Below the pieces are notes generated by a model. The model made no database searches. It was not told the origin of the DNA and worked only from the letters and a program-made list of their open reading frames with translations. This document shows, in pieces, positions 1 to 7,596 of a DNA stretch of 36,920 nt (the stretch's first letter is position 1; each line of letters opens with the position of its first letter). The position numbers were made by a program, and so were the translations under genes. This DNA is from Bacteroidota bacterium. GTDB lineage: Bacteria; Bacteroidota; Bacteroidia; Cytophagales; Cyclobacteriaceae. The stretch spans positions 1 to 36,920 of the forward strand of contig CANIVF010000038.1 of NCBI GenBank assembly GCA_947470895.1, written 5' to 3'.

Positions 1-1
1 T

Positions 2-319
2 AAAGGCTATTCTGGTACGGAGGATGACATTTGGCTTGCTATTAATGTGACCTATCGAAATATTGGCATTGAACGAAAGAAAGTTGATTTTGGAACGATT
101 TCAGTCATCCATAATCAGAAGAAGTATGTTTTTACACGATCTGATTTTCGCGGTGAGCTGGAGTGGGAAATGATCCTGGATCACCAGGATGTAAGAACAA
201 TGGACCTCGTTTATAAGATACCCTTCGAAATACAAGGTGCTATCTATTTCGAACCAGAGAATAATTATGAGGGTAATAGAATATACCTGGGAATGTATGA
301 TATGGGCAAACTGGCGTGA
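2..319 (+). CDS. C-terminal end of an uncharacterised protein, cut by the window edge
   Basis: The reading frame is open from base 2, so the gene starts outside the window; the GTG at 47 is probably internal and not the true start. About 105 residues are visible, ending in a TGA at 317-319. The visible part alternates hydrophobic and polar residues (for example INVTYRNIG, then a VIHNQKKYVF stretch), as in small beta-sandwich domains of the DUF4352 kind. That comparison is by appearance only. There is no membrane segment or catalytic motif in the visible part. I do not recognise the family with certainty and assign no function. Confidence 0.6.
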   Translation, partial: KGYSGTEDDIWLAINVTYRNIGIERKKVDFGTISVIHNQKKYVFTRSDFRGELEWEMILDHQDVRTMDLVYKIPFEIQGAIYFEPENNYEGNRIYLGMYDMGKLA

Positions 320-475
320 CAGTAAAAACCTCTTTACAATGGAATTGGATATAGGACGGTTAAAGTGTTTCTAAATTTTGCTGATGTTTACATGATAATA
401 AATCATGCGGCACATCAATCAAAATAAAGTGCTTGAATCTTCCAGGAAGCTTCGTCAATAAAAAAACAGACATCG

Positions 476-988
476 ATGCGTAGTTTTGTAAAACTTCTTT
501 TTCGACTTTTCTTGAATCTTGAATTAAAGCCATCAACTAGTTCGATACCGATCGAGATAGTGCATAGCATGGCTAATGATTTTATCAAGAGTCCAAATTT
601 TGAGGGGCTTACGTTTATTTCACTTACGCATAAGCTTTCTTACACGGAAACTCATCACCTTAGGTTCATCAGTAATGGACGAGTTAAATGGTGTATGATT
701 ATAAAAAATGATCTGGGAATGACTACTACTAAAAACTGGGTTGGGAATCATATTGTAAACTCTGAAATCGGATTAATCACATTTCAATTTGAAACATTAG
801 AATGGTTTCATTTGGCCAGCTATCGATATAATCAGGAAAATATTTTGCACCATGGAACCGACCGTTTGATTTCATTGGTTCCGGATCGTAATGAAAATCT
901 TAAGTTCAAAGGCCCATGCGGTAAAAACGGTGAGCCCCATATCCGAAATCTTTATATGAAAAAATTTCATTTTGATTTTTTTGAATAA
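476..988 (+). CDS. Hypothetical protein, 170 aa
   Basis: This ORF starts at ATG 476 and ends with TAA. I do not recognise the family. The protein is rich in aromatic residues and histidine and looks like a mixed alpha/beta soluble domain. The first 15 residues are hydrophobic and basic (MRSFVKLLFRLFLNL) but lack a clear signal-peptide cleavage site, so secretion is uncertain. It stands alone, with 150 bp of non-coding sequence before it and decayed genes after it. The coding sequence has no internal stops and its composition resembles coding DNA, so it is probably real. It could also be a rapidly evolving accessory gene or the survivor of a larger decayed locus. Confidence 0.5.
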   Translation: MRSFVKLLFRLFLNLELKPSTSSIPIEIVHSMANDFIKSPNFEGLTFISLTHKLSYTETHHLRFISNGRVKWCMIIKNDLGMTTTKNWVGNHIVNSEIGLITFQFETLEWFHLASYRYNQENILHHGTDRLISLVPDRNENLKFKGPCGKNGEPHIRNLYMKKFHFDFFE

Positions 989-1038
989 TTCTTGTAGACT
1001 AGGTGTGCATGTCCTTGTTTATCGTTTTGCATACCTTA

Positions 1039-1055
1039 GCATGGATCATCCATGC
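1039..1055. repeat. 17-bp palindrome GCATGGAT-C-ATCCATGC
   Basis: This is a perfect inverted repeat with 8-bp arms and a single central base. It lies in the non-coding stretch between the 170-aa ORF and the decayed gene remnants. It could be an operator or a weak transcription end for the upstream ORF, but no T-run follows it. The function is unknown. Confidence 0.4.
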
Positions 1056-1130
1056 AAACGGAAACGTAATATGCTTTGAATTGATTTAATCGTCACTTGT
1101 TTATATTACTCGGAGCATATAAACTTAACT

Positions 1131-1319
1131 AATCTTCAGCTCAAGAAGAATGGATTCAACTCTTCAATGGAAAAGACCTAACTAACCGGACGGCAAAAAT
1201 TCACCATCATGATGTGGGAGTAAAATGCCGGTAATACATTTCGTGTGGAAGTCGGAATGATTAAAGTTCGGTGCGATCAGTATGGTGATTTAAATAATCA
1301 GTTCGGGCATTCGCTTGTG
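1131..1319 (+). pseudogene. Fragment of a DUF1080 (3-keto-disaccharide hydrolase-like) gene, duplicated from 10365-10545
   Basis: The stretch matches the intact DUF1080 lipoprotein gene at 10294-11082 along its early mature region. Long runs are identical (for example GAATGGATTCAACTCTTCAA, then AAAGACCTAACTAAC), separated by scattered substitutions and indels. An extra base near 1222 (GAGTAAAATGCC against GTGTTAATGCC) shifts the frame. The match begins at AATCTTCAGC, just after where the intact gene encodes its lipobox, and fades near 1319. It therefore lacks both the signal sequence and the last two thirds. It is a dead partial copy abutting the remnant of an SGNH hydrolase gene. Confidence 0.85.
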
Positions 1320-1344
1320 GAATGATCTGCAAATAAATTCTCCA

Positions 1345-1802
1345 AAACATAAACTACTCCACCGGGGCTTTGGCGGATCGGAAATGAGTGACTTGTTTTG
1401 TTATGCGTGATCTTTATTTTTAAATTATTGTCCTGGTCGTGTATTTATCTATGAAGGAGATCATGATCGTCATGCAGATAAAAGGCCGGAAGAGATTTTA
1501 GCCACTGCGGATAAACTACACTCACGATTGCGTACACAGCTTCCCGCTTAAGTAAAAATGATTTTTATTACAGCCACGCCCAGTGTGGCACGGTGGCATT
1601 TGAAAGTAAGTACGAAGAATTCAATCGGAAACTTAAACAGTGGCCCAGTACAACCAGGAATGTGTTATATGCTGACGTGCGGACATTGATGCTGCATAGC
1701 GGTGGAGAAGTGCGCAAAGATCTTTTTATCGAGGATCATCTTCATATGAATCGCAAGGGGTACGAGATCTGGAAGAATGTACTTACTAAATTCGTTAACT
1801 AA
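1345..1802 (+). pseudogene. Decayed SGNH/GDSL-type hydrolase
   Basis: Pieces in different frames still spell an SGNH hydrolase. A block reading RGFGGSEMSDL is followed by a TGA at 1408-1410. A block reading VFIYEGDHD, followed by PEEILATADKL, comes next and ends at a TAA at 1549-1551. Then come ITATPSVARWHLK, a frameshift near 1600, and an open tail containing FIEDHLHMNRKGYEIW, which carries the conserved D-x-x-H pair of the family. The N-terminal GDS block (block I) is not visible. These enzymes cleave esters from lipids or sugars. The last 8 bases overlap the end of the convergent gene on the minus strand. The tail from 1593 is still open for 69 codons but is unlikely to make a working enzyme. 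Confidence 0.85.
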
Positions 1803-3246
1803 TTGATTGATGGATATAGTTAGGCACCAAAAGATGTTCAATCTTCCTGTATCTCTCAACATCTAGTTTATACTCGATCATTCTGCGGTCTGACTCAAGA
1901 CGGGAAGTAGAAATCAGATGGCCCGGGTCTCCGGTGATCATTAAGAATTTATTATTGATCGATCGGGTTATGGCACTGCGCTTTTGGTTTTGAACGTCTT
2001 TAGATTTTTTGATCGTATCGAGAATCTGATCGACCTCGTCCACACTCAGGCAAGGTTCAGGGTTGGCGTGAAACCGTTTTAGTAATTCTTGTTCCGTCAG
2101 ATCAAAGATAACCGTATTATTCCTTTCCAATGAAATGGGTATTGGTTCAGGGTTGCGTCTTTTCCATAACACAAATCCCAGGATTGAAAGAGAAAGCCCA
2201 GCGATAATTCCAACCCAAGTCAAACGGGTTGAAGTCAAGATAGCATTTTCTTCAATGGGTACATAAACAGACATTCCTGTATCGGTAAAGTCGGATTTAT
2301 TAATCGGAATATCCAGTCTTTCCTTATTGGATGTCAGGATGGTCAATACCGAGTCATGATAGTAGGTGATTAATCTTTTATTCAATTCAGATTTTTCACT
2401 ATACCAGAAATCAAAAATAGCGTTTGATATATCTGGGTTGTTTAGAAAAAAAATCCTGTTGTGCCGGTAATCAATTAAGGTTGATTCAAATTCCAATTGC
2501 GCTCTAGGTCCCGCATAAAAAAAATCTCCCCAGGGTAGTGTTGCAAACTTTTTTGAGGCGGCACTTAATTCTATGAACTCCGGAGTAGGTGTTCCTGATT
2601 CTTTCCAATCTCTTGTTTTAAGATTCAATTCAAAGATCTGATTTTTTCTATTTTTGTCATTGTTGTCCCTTTTCAGTCCTTCATCTGCGCTATGCTGAGA
2701 CTCGACTATATAATAGATTGAGTAATTTTTCGGATCGCAATACAGACCTTTATTGATAGCCACTGGTATTTTTCTATTCACCGGCTTTAGCTCCCAGCCC
2801 AGGCTAGATTGTCTGAAATACCGTAAATGACCATTTAAACTCCAGAAACCATAGCCACCCAGTGAGTAAATGGTATCATTGAATGAAAATACAAATGCGG
2901 AATGGTTATATCCTGTTAATTCAGTTGAATCAATTCGTGTAAAATCTAATTCATTCGTATTCAACGCTACTTTATAAAGTTTTCCGGTTCCTTCAATGGC
3001 AATGAAGAGTCCGTTTTTATTTTTAATGAGGTTATCATAACCGGCATAATACGGTGAAATCATATCGGAGGGTGAAAATATTGCTCCTTGCTCCGGAACG
3101 GATTGGCATAAAATTTCACCCGTAAATGAAGAATCTTTGAGGATTTCCTTCAATATCCAGGCATCAGAATCTTTCTGTGCATAAACCCCAGGTGAGAGGA
3201 ATGGAAAGAGTAGAAGAAAATAAACAATAAAACACCTGTTCCGCAT
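1795..3246 (-). CDS. Single-pass membrane protein with beta-propeller-like ectodomain and cytoplasmic tail
   Basis: The ORF is open from 3294, but the start at 3246 is preferred. It gives a standard signal peptide (MRNRCFIVYFLLLF, then PGVYAQ) and has a GGTAAC stretch upstream. That start gives 483 residues. Numbering from 3246, the ectodomain (about 25-338) contains Kelch-like phrases such as DTIYSLGGYGFW and repeated strands, suggesting a beta-propeller. A membrane segment lies at about 341-361 (WVGIIAGLSLSILGFVLW), followed by WKRR and a tail of about 120 residues. The tail contains LSVDEVDQIL, then RSAITRSINNKF and ESDRRMIEYKLD. I recall similar tails on other Bacteroidota single-pass proteins. 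Whether this one binds DNA or a partner protein is inference. It could be a membrane-bound sensor. Confidence 0.75.
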   Translation of the reverse strand: MRNRCFIVYFLLLFPFLSPGVYAQKDSDAWILKEILKDSSFTGEILCQSVPEQGAIFSPSDMISPYYAGYDNLIKNKNGLFIAIEGTGKLYKVALNTNELDFTRIDSTELTGYNHSAFVFSFNDTIYSLGGYGFWSLNGHLRYFRQSSLGWELKPVNRKIPVAINKGLYCDPKNYSIYYIVESQHSADEGLKRDNNDKNRKNQIFELNLKTRDWKESGTPTPEFIELSAASKKFATLPWGDFFYAGPRAQLEFESTLIDYRHNRIFFLNNPDISNAIFDFWYSEKSELNKRLITYYHDSVLTILTSNKERLDIPINKSDFTDTGMSVYVPIEENAILTSTRLTWVGIIAGLSLSILGFVLWKRRNPEPIPISLERNNTVIFDLTEQELLKRFHANPEPCLSVDEVDQILDTIKKSKDVQNQKRSAITRSINNKFLMITGDPGHLISTSRLESDRRMIEYKLDVERYRKIEHLLVPNYIHQSIS

Positions 3247-3867
3247 AGTTACCTTTTTAAAGACCCGGATTAAGACAACGTATAGACTTTCCAAATGAAA
3301 TCATTTGATCATCATTAGCAAAATCGATTCGTTTAAAAACAGCTGATAATAGCTGATTCATCTATTTCAATCAAATTCTGGTGCTGTTTAAAGGCACTTC
3401 CAGAACTTTCAAAAGTTAACTACAATTACCTTTCTATACGATCGAAACCGAGTAGGATTAGGGATTCCAAACGACATCGGAGATAATGAGTTATCTGATT
3501 CAAGATCATTCCTTTAAGTAGGGTAACTTAGTTTTGATAAAAGAGTCTTCTCGAAGGTGTATGCACTTCGCACACCTATCTTCATCCATGTACTTCTTCA
3601 TCCATGTACTTCATGTATTTGTCTTGAGTTGGGTAGGTTAAACCTGACCCGATAGTTGAAAATAGTTGTATCAACTGAATCTGCTAAATCTTCTATACAT
3701 AGGTGTAGTTAAATAGTAATGTTGCCCAGTAGAAGTTTTCAGGAATTTCTCATAACAGGATTGGAAGTGAATTTATTTCAGAATGCGTACAAGCAAACAT
3801 GATGGGTTTTAAACTAGTGGGTGAGATAGGATGAATGATTTATTGGAAAATATTAAATGAAGAATTT
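3247..3867. other. Non-coding stretch of about 620 bp
   Basis: No convincing gene is present. It must hold the promoter of the minus-strand membrane protein and possibly that of the truncated gene at 3868. It contains a short inverted repeat (AGGTGT at 3555-3560 with ACACCT at 3572-3577), the two-unit tandem repeat at 3581-3612 and a duplicated AGCTGAT near 3342. No terminator with a T-run was seen. Confidence 0.6.
3581..3612. repeat. Perfect tandem duplication of a 16-bp unit
   Basis: TTCATCCATGTACTTC occurs twice in direct succession and is followed by a partial third-like CATGTATTT. It is a simple slippage-type duplication in non-coding DNA with no visible role. Confidence 0.8.
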
Positions 3868-4128
3868 ATGAAGACTATTTACAAGGCTTCCTTTTTTTTG
3901 TTAGTGATGCTTTGGGCACCAATAAGTTTATCCTTAGCACAGGCCGATCCACTAATTCTGAATATACCTCAGCAGTATGGTACAATACAAAGCGCCATAA
4001 ATGCCGCAGCTACAGGAGATATCATTCTTGTTGTGGATGGTACGTACAATATGCGCGATATCACCATCTCAAATAAAGCAGTAGCCATTATAACACTGTT
4101 CCGGCAGGTGGAACGTACAATAATATAA
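3868..4128 (+). pseudogene. Truncated secreted right-handed beta-helix protein
   Basis: The ORF is open from 3835, but the ATG at 3868 starts a clean signal peptide (MKTIYKASFFLLVML, then SLSLAQ). The mature start reads IPQQYGTIQSAINAAATGD, then VVDGTY. This is the usual opening of pectate-lyase-like, DUF1565 or NosD-type parallel beta-helix proteins, which normally continue for several hundred residues. Here the frame ends after 86 codons. A frame offset from it reads on briefly (TVPAGGTYNNIKWSQRPL), which suggests a frameshift near 4090 before a second stop. No further helix coils follow, and the next gene starts 61 bp later. It is most likely a dead N-terminal remnant of a cell-surface or extracellular protein. 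Confidence 0.65.
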
Positions 4129-4189
4129 AATGGAGCCAGCGACCATTATAAAAAACGGAATTTGGTAATTATAAATAAAAAAGTAAAAA

Positions 4190-5515
4190 ATGAAAAAAAC
4201 GATTATTGCATTTAGCTTATTGTTATCAGGCATAGGCTCATTCGCTCAAATACAAGAAAAGCCAGTAGATGTAAAGTATCGCAGAAGTTCCTTACATACC
4301 ATGGTTATTGAATCCGAAAACTTTCCTCAAAAAGAAGTCGTACTTAAGGCATTTAACAATGCTCCTTTTCCTGATAAGTATAATGAACACACAATAGGAG
4401 AGAAGTCATTTAATCCTATTAATTATACTTTAACTGCTGAAGAAAAAGCTTTAATATATAAGCCTTCTAAAATGAATAGTTTACTAGCAAGCGCAGTAGA
4501 AATTGATTCAGTTGCTAGAGAATTGCCATATCGAATTCAAAAGTATCTATCAAAAGAAAAAATTGCGAATAAACTTGTTGCGAAATGGTTTAACAGGCAG
4601 TCAGATGATAGTTTCGATTGGAATTTGGTAGCAGAAAGAGGTGTATTTAATGCTTCATTTCTTGAAACAAAGACTGCTCAGTCTTCTTCTGATGGAGAAG
4701 CATTACTGAAAACAGCCGGCTTTGAATTAATTGGTAATACGTTTGTAGTAATCAATAAATTCAATTTCTATGCAAATGAGCCAGTAGCTGCAGTTGTGAG
4801 AGATGTAGCAAAAGCAGAATTAGCAGAAAGCATGGCAGGTAAACCAAAGATGTTCGTAGACAAAGCGAATAAGGGCATTGATGCAGTTTACGAAAAAACC
4901 AAAGAAGGTTATTCGATTTTCGCTACTTCTTACCTATATAAGTTAGTTTGGAACGATTCCATTTCAAATATATTCTTTACTGAAATGTATATGGAAAAAG
5001 GGAGTATTGACGCTAAAAAGAAAGATGCTTTTGATAAATCAGATTTATTTAAGCTCGAATTTGTTGGTGACGAAAGGGCATCGGGTTTAATTACCTTTTC
5101 TTTAAAGGAAAAAAGAACGGAGGAACAAATCATCACGCTTTCTACAATAAGAATCATTGATAATGTATATGCTAAACTTCAGAAAAAATATGATGTTTTT
5201 AAGACAAAAACCCCTCTTTATACTGGCAATCCTATTACTGCAAAAATTGGAGTAAAAGAAGGATTGGAGGGCGGAGAAAAGTTTGATGTTCTTGAGCAAC
5301 TCATAGACCCTAAAACTGGAGTGGCTACTTACAAAAGCGTTGGTACTATTAAAGTAAATAAAGATTTAATTTGGGATAATACATTTAACGATGATGAAAG
5401 TCTAATTGCGGAGCCGGTTGTTAAAGGTAATAATGCAAAACCAATTATTGATCGTACTACTTTTGACGGAGCTAATAAATTTTATTCAGGTATGCTTATA
5501 AAACAAATTAAATAG
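4190..5515 (+). CDS. Secreted protein of unknown function, first gene of the four-gene module
   Basis: The protein has 441 residues with a signal peptide (MKKTIIAFSLLLSG, cleaved after SFAQ) and no lipobox or membrane span, so it is expected in the periplasm or at the cell surface. Recognisable stretches are VKYRRSSLHTM near the start, KLVAKWFNR and VAERGVFNASFLE in the middle, and LIGNTFVVINK, SYLYKLVWND, VFKTKTPLYTGNPITAKIG and FYSGMLIKQIK further on. I recall a family with this order in Bacteroides and relatives, but its function is not known to me. The conserved TSYLYKLVWND block and the IGVKEG...DVLEQ C-terminal domain look like beta-rich folds. It lies upstream of three further secreted proteins on the same strand. 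Coding DNA is AT-rich: one hand-counted line (4441-4500) is 30% GC. Confidence 0.85.
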   Translation: MKKTIIAFSLLLSGIGSFAQIQEKPVDVKYRRSSLHTMVIESENFPQKEVVLKAFNNAPFPDKYNEHTIGEKSFNPINYTLTAEEKALIYKPSKMNSLLASAVEIDSVARELPYRIQKYLSKEKIANKLVAKWFNRQSDDSFDWNLVAERGVFNASFLETKTAQSSSDGEALLKTAGFELIGNTFVVINKFNFYANEPVAAVVRDVAKAELAESMAGKPKMFVDKANKGIDAVYEKTKEGYSIFATSYLYKLVWNDSISNIFFTEMYMEKGSIDAKKKDAFDKSDLFKLEFVGDERASGLITFSLKEKRTEEQIITLSTIRIIDNVYAKLQKKYDVFKTKTPLYTGNPITAKIGVKEGLEGGEKFDVLEQLIDPKTGVATYKSVGTIKVNKDLIWDNTFNDDESLIAEPVVKGNNAKPIIDRTTFDGANKFYSGMLIKQIK

Positions 5516-5805
5516 TTAAGCATTTAAGTCGAGGATCGAAACTGGGTTCAAACCAAACTTTAATATTTTTTATTCGCAAATTTAAAAAAAAACTGCCTTC
5601 AAATCATAAACACAACCGGTGATTTTTCTTCAGATGAAAAAGTATAAGCAATAATGGGCAATTCGAATTTTGATTTTTGTTTCTGGGAACAGAAACCATA
5701 GCCTGTGTTTAAATAGCCTGAATTACAGACATTCGATAGCAAAATCACCAGTTCTGAAATTCATTTTAGAGGTACACATTAGTTAAACTTAGAAAAAAAT
5801 TAATA
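5516..5805. other. Spacer within the four-gene module, about 290 bp
   Basis: The spacer is AT-rich with no ORF I trust. It is long enough to carry a separate promoter for the 174-aa gene. A poly-A tract (5582-5599 region) is present, but I found no clear hairpin terminator. Confidence 0.5.
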
Positions 5806-6330
5806 ATGATAAATGGTTTAAAAACAATCAGCTGCTTATTTGTATTGATAATTGGCTCTACTCTTGTAGCAAATGCCCAAGCAAAAAGGAAAGCAGATAA
5901 AGACACGGAAGCTTGGAGATATGAAATTGAAGTTGTGCAAACAGGCACGCAAGGTACATACTTAATTAAGGTATGGTCTTACTCCAAAAAACCTGATGTT
6001 GCAATAGAGCAAGCCAAAATGAATGCTGTTCATGGTATTATATTTAGAGGTTTTACCGGAACATCATCAGTTCCTGGACAAAAAGCGTTAACAAGCAATG
6101 TTAGTTTAGAAGAAGAAAAAGAGCACTTTTTCAAACCATTTTTTGCTAATGGGGGCAAGTATATGAAATTCGTTTCTACTTCAAATGATGGCGCTGTAGC
6201 TGCCGAGGACAGAATGAAAATTGGAAAAGAGTATAAAGTGGGTGTAATAGTTTCTGTCAATGTATCGGCATTAAGAAAGGATTTAGAAGCCGAAGGCATT
6301 ATTAAATCTTTAGGCGCTGGGTTTAATTAA
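5806..6330 (+). CDS. Secreted protein of unknown function, second gene of the four-gene module
   Basis: The protein has 174 residues with a signal peptide (MINGLKTISCLFVLI, cleaved after ANAQ). The mature part begins with a charged KRKADKDTEAW and then reads EVVQTGTQGTYLIKVWSYSK, followed by AIEQAKMNAVHGIIFRGF. A strand followed by an alanine-rich helix of this kind is reminiscent of LPP20/SHS2-like envelope domains, but that is inference. The end reads DRMKIGKEYKVGVIVSVNVSALRKDLE. I recall close relatives in Bacteroides without known function. There is no membrane span after the signal peptide and no lipobox. It sits between the 441-aa and DUF6175 genes with spacers of about 280-290 bp on each side. 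Confidence 0.85.
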   Translation: MINGLKTISCLFVLIIGSTLVANAQAKRKADKDTEAWRYEIEVVQTGTQGTYLIKVWSYSKKPDVAIEQAKMNAVHGIIFRGFTGTSSVPGQKALTSNVSLEEEKEHFFKPFFANGGKYMKFVSTSNDGAVAAEDRMKIGKEYKVGVIVSVNVSALRKDLEAEGIIKSLGAGFN

Positions 6331-6612
6331 TGATGCTTGCAGGTATTAAGTGCATTTTGTTGTAAAAATAATCATTTTAGGTTTTATAATTAAATTTTCG
6401 TAATTGTCTTTTACCGATTATTTTTTCTGCTAGTCTTACACATTTAGCACCGTAGGAAGAAGACGATTAAAAAACGCATCTTATAAAGATTAGCATTTTG
6501 GTAAAAAAGAAGATATGAATTGGTGTGATGGCGAAGTTATGTTCGGGTTATGAGAAGTGAATGAAAGCACAAATAATTGCAGAAAGAATTTTAAATAATT
6601 GAAATAAGAAAA
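6331..6612. other. Spacer within the four-gene module, about 280 bp
   Basis: This is AT-rich non-coding DNA between the 174-aa and DUF6175 genes. I see no terminator or promoter that I can defend. It may hold the promoter of the last two genes, which are tightly spaced. Confidence 0.45.
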
Positions 6613-7581
6613 ATGAAAATGATATTTAAAGAAATAATGCTAGTTGTCATGGTCTCTTTTGGAACAACCGCGTTCGCTTTTTCACAAGCTGTAAATAAAC
6701 CGTCAATTATGGTATTCCCAGATGATGTTTGGATGAATTCGAATGGCTTTCTTAAGGAAGTAGATAATCAAGGTGTGACATATATGGAACCTGAATACAC
6801 AAAAGCTTTGCTAAATGTAGAGTTGGGTCAGGTAATTACTAACATTGAAAAATTGATGTTGGATAGAGGCTATCCATCGCAAAACTTGTCTCAGGCATTG
6901 AAAAGCATACAAGATGCAAATACCATAAAAAGTGTTGAAACAAGTGAAGATGGTAATAGTGTTCAACAAAGTAATAAAGATTTATTATTGAATGCGGCAC
7001 GCCCAGACCTTATTTTGTATGTTTCTTGGAACGTAAATAACGTTGGCCCTAAAAAGTCGGTTACATTTTCTTTAAAAGCTGTTGATGCTGGATCGAACAA
7101 GCCTGCTGGGGTTGCTAGCGGAACTGGGAATGAATTGATCGGGGCAACATTACCAAGTATGTTAGAGACAGCCGTTTTGTCACATATGGATAATTTTAAC
7201 GCCCAATTGATGACATATTTTGATGAAATCGTTACTAAGGGACGAGAAATTACCGTTGAAATTCAGGTTTTCGAAAATTCCCCCAAAAAATTAAACAGCG
7301 AAATTAACGAAGATGGTGATGAATTATCTGATGATATAAAAAAATGGATGAAGGCTAATACTGTAAATGGTGCATTCACATTAGGGCCCAAGACTTCTAC
7401 TTTGATGAAAATGGAAAGTGTCAGGATTCCCTTGAGAGGTGAAGATGGCACCGCATTTAGTGCTGATGATTTTGGCACACAACTAAGAAAATACATGAGA
7501 AAAACATATCAGTTACCGTGCGCTGCTTATCCTGTTGGTACGGGGAAAGTAGTTTTAGTAATTGGGGGTAAAAGTCAATAG
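6613..7581 (+). CDS. DUF6175-like secreted protein, third gene of the four-gene module
   Basis: The protein has 322 residues with a signal peptide (MKMIFKEIMLVVMVS, cleaved after FAFSQ). The mature protein opens PSIMVFPDDVWMNSNGF, which I recognise as typical of the DUF6175 family seen in Bacteroides and relatives. Further family-like stretches are IEKLMLDRGYPSQNLSQAL, DLILYVSWNVNNVGPKKSVT, ETAVLSHMDNFNAQL, the acidic segment NEDGDELSDDIKKWM and a C-terminal RKYMRKTYQLPC. The hydrophobic PSIMVFP strand followed by helices resembles the opening of CsgG/TolB-type envelope proteins, but this is inference. The stop is 15 bp from the next start, so these two genes are probably co-transcribed. The function is not established. 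Confidence 0.85.
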   Translation: MKMIFKEIMLVVMVSFGTTAFAFSQAVNKPSIMVFPDDVWMNSNGFLKEVDNQGVTYMEPEYTKALLNVELGQVITNIEKLMLDRGYPSQNLSQALKSIQDANTIKSVETSEDGNSVQQSNKDLLLNAARPDLILYVSWNVNNVGPKKSVTFSLKAVDAGSNKPAGVASGTGNELIGATLPSMLETAVLSHMDNFNAQLMTYFDEIVTKGREITVEIQVFENSPKKLNSEINEDGDELSDDIKKWMKANTVNGAFTLGPKTSTLMKMESVRIPLRGEDGTAFSADDFGTQLRKYMRKTYQLPCAAYPVGTGKVVLVIGGKSQ

Positions 7582-7596
7582 TGATATTTTAAAAAA

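Noticed and set aside
1665-1862. 65-codon minus-strand frame across the SGNH remnant
   Set aside because: It lies opposite the recognisable SGNH tail and overlaps the end of the membrane protein gene; it has no features of its own.
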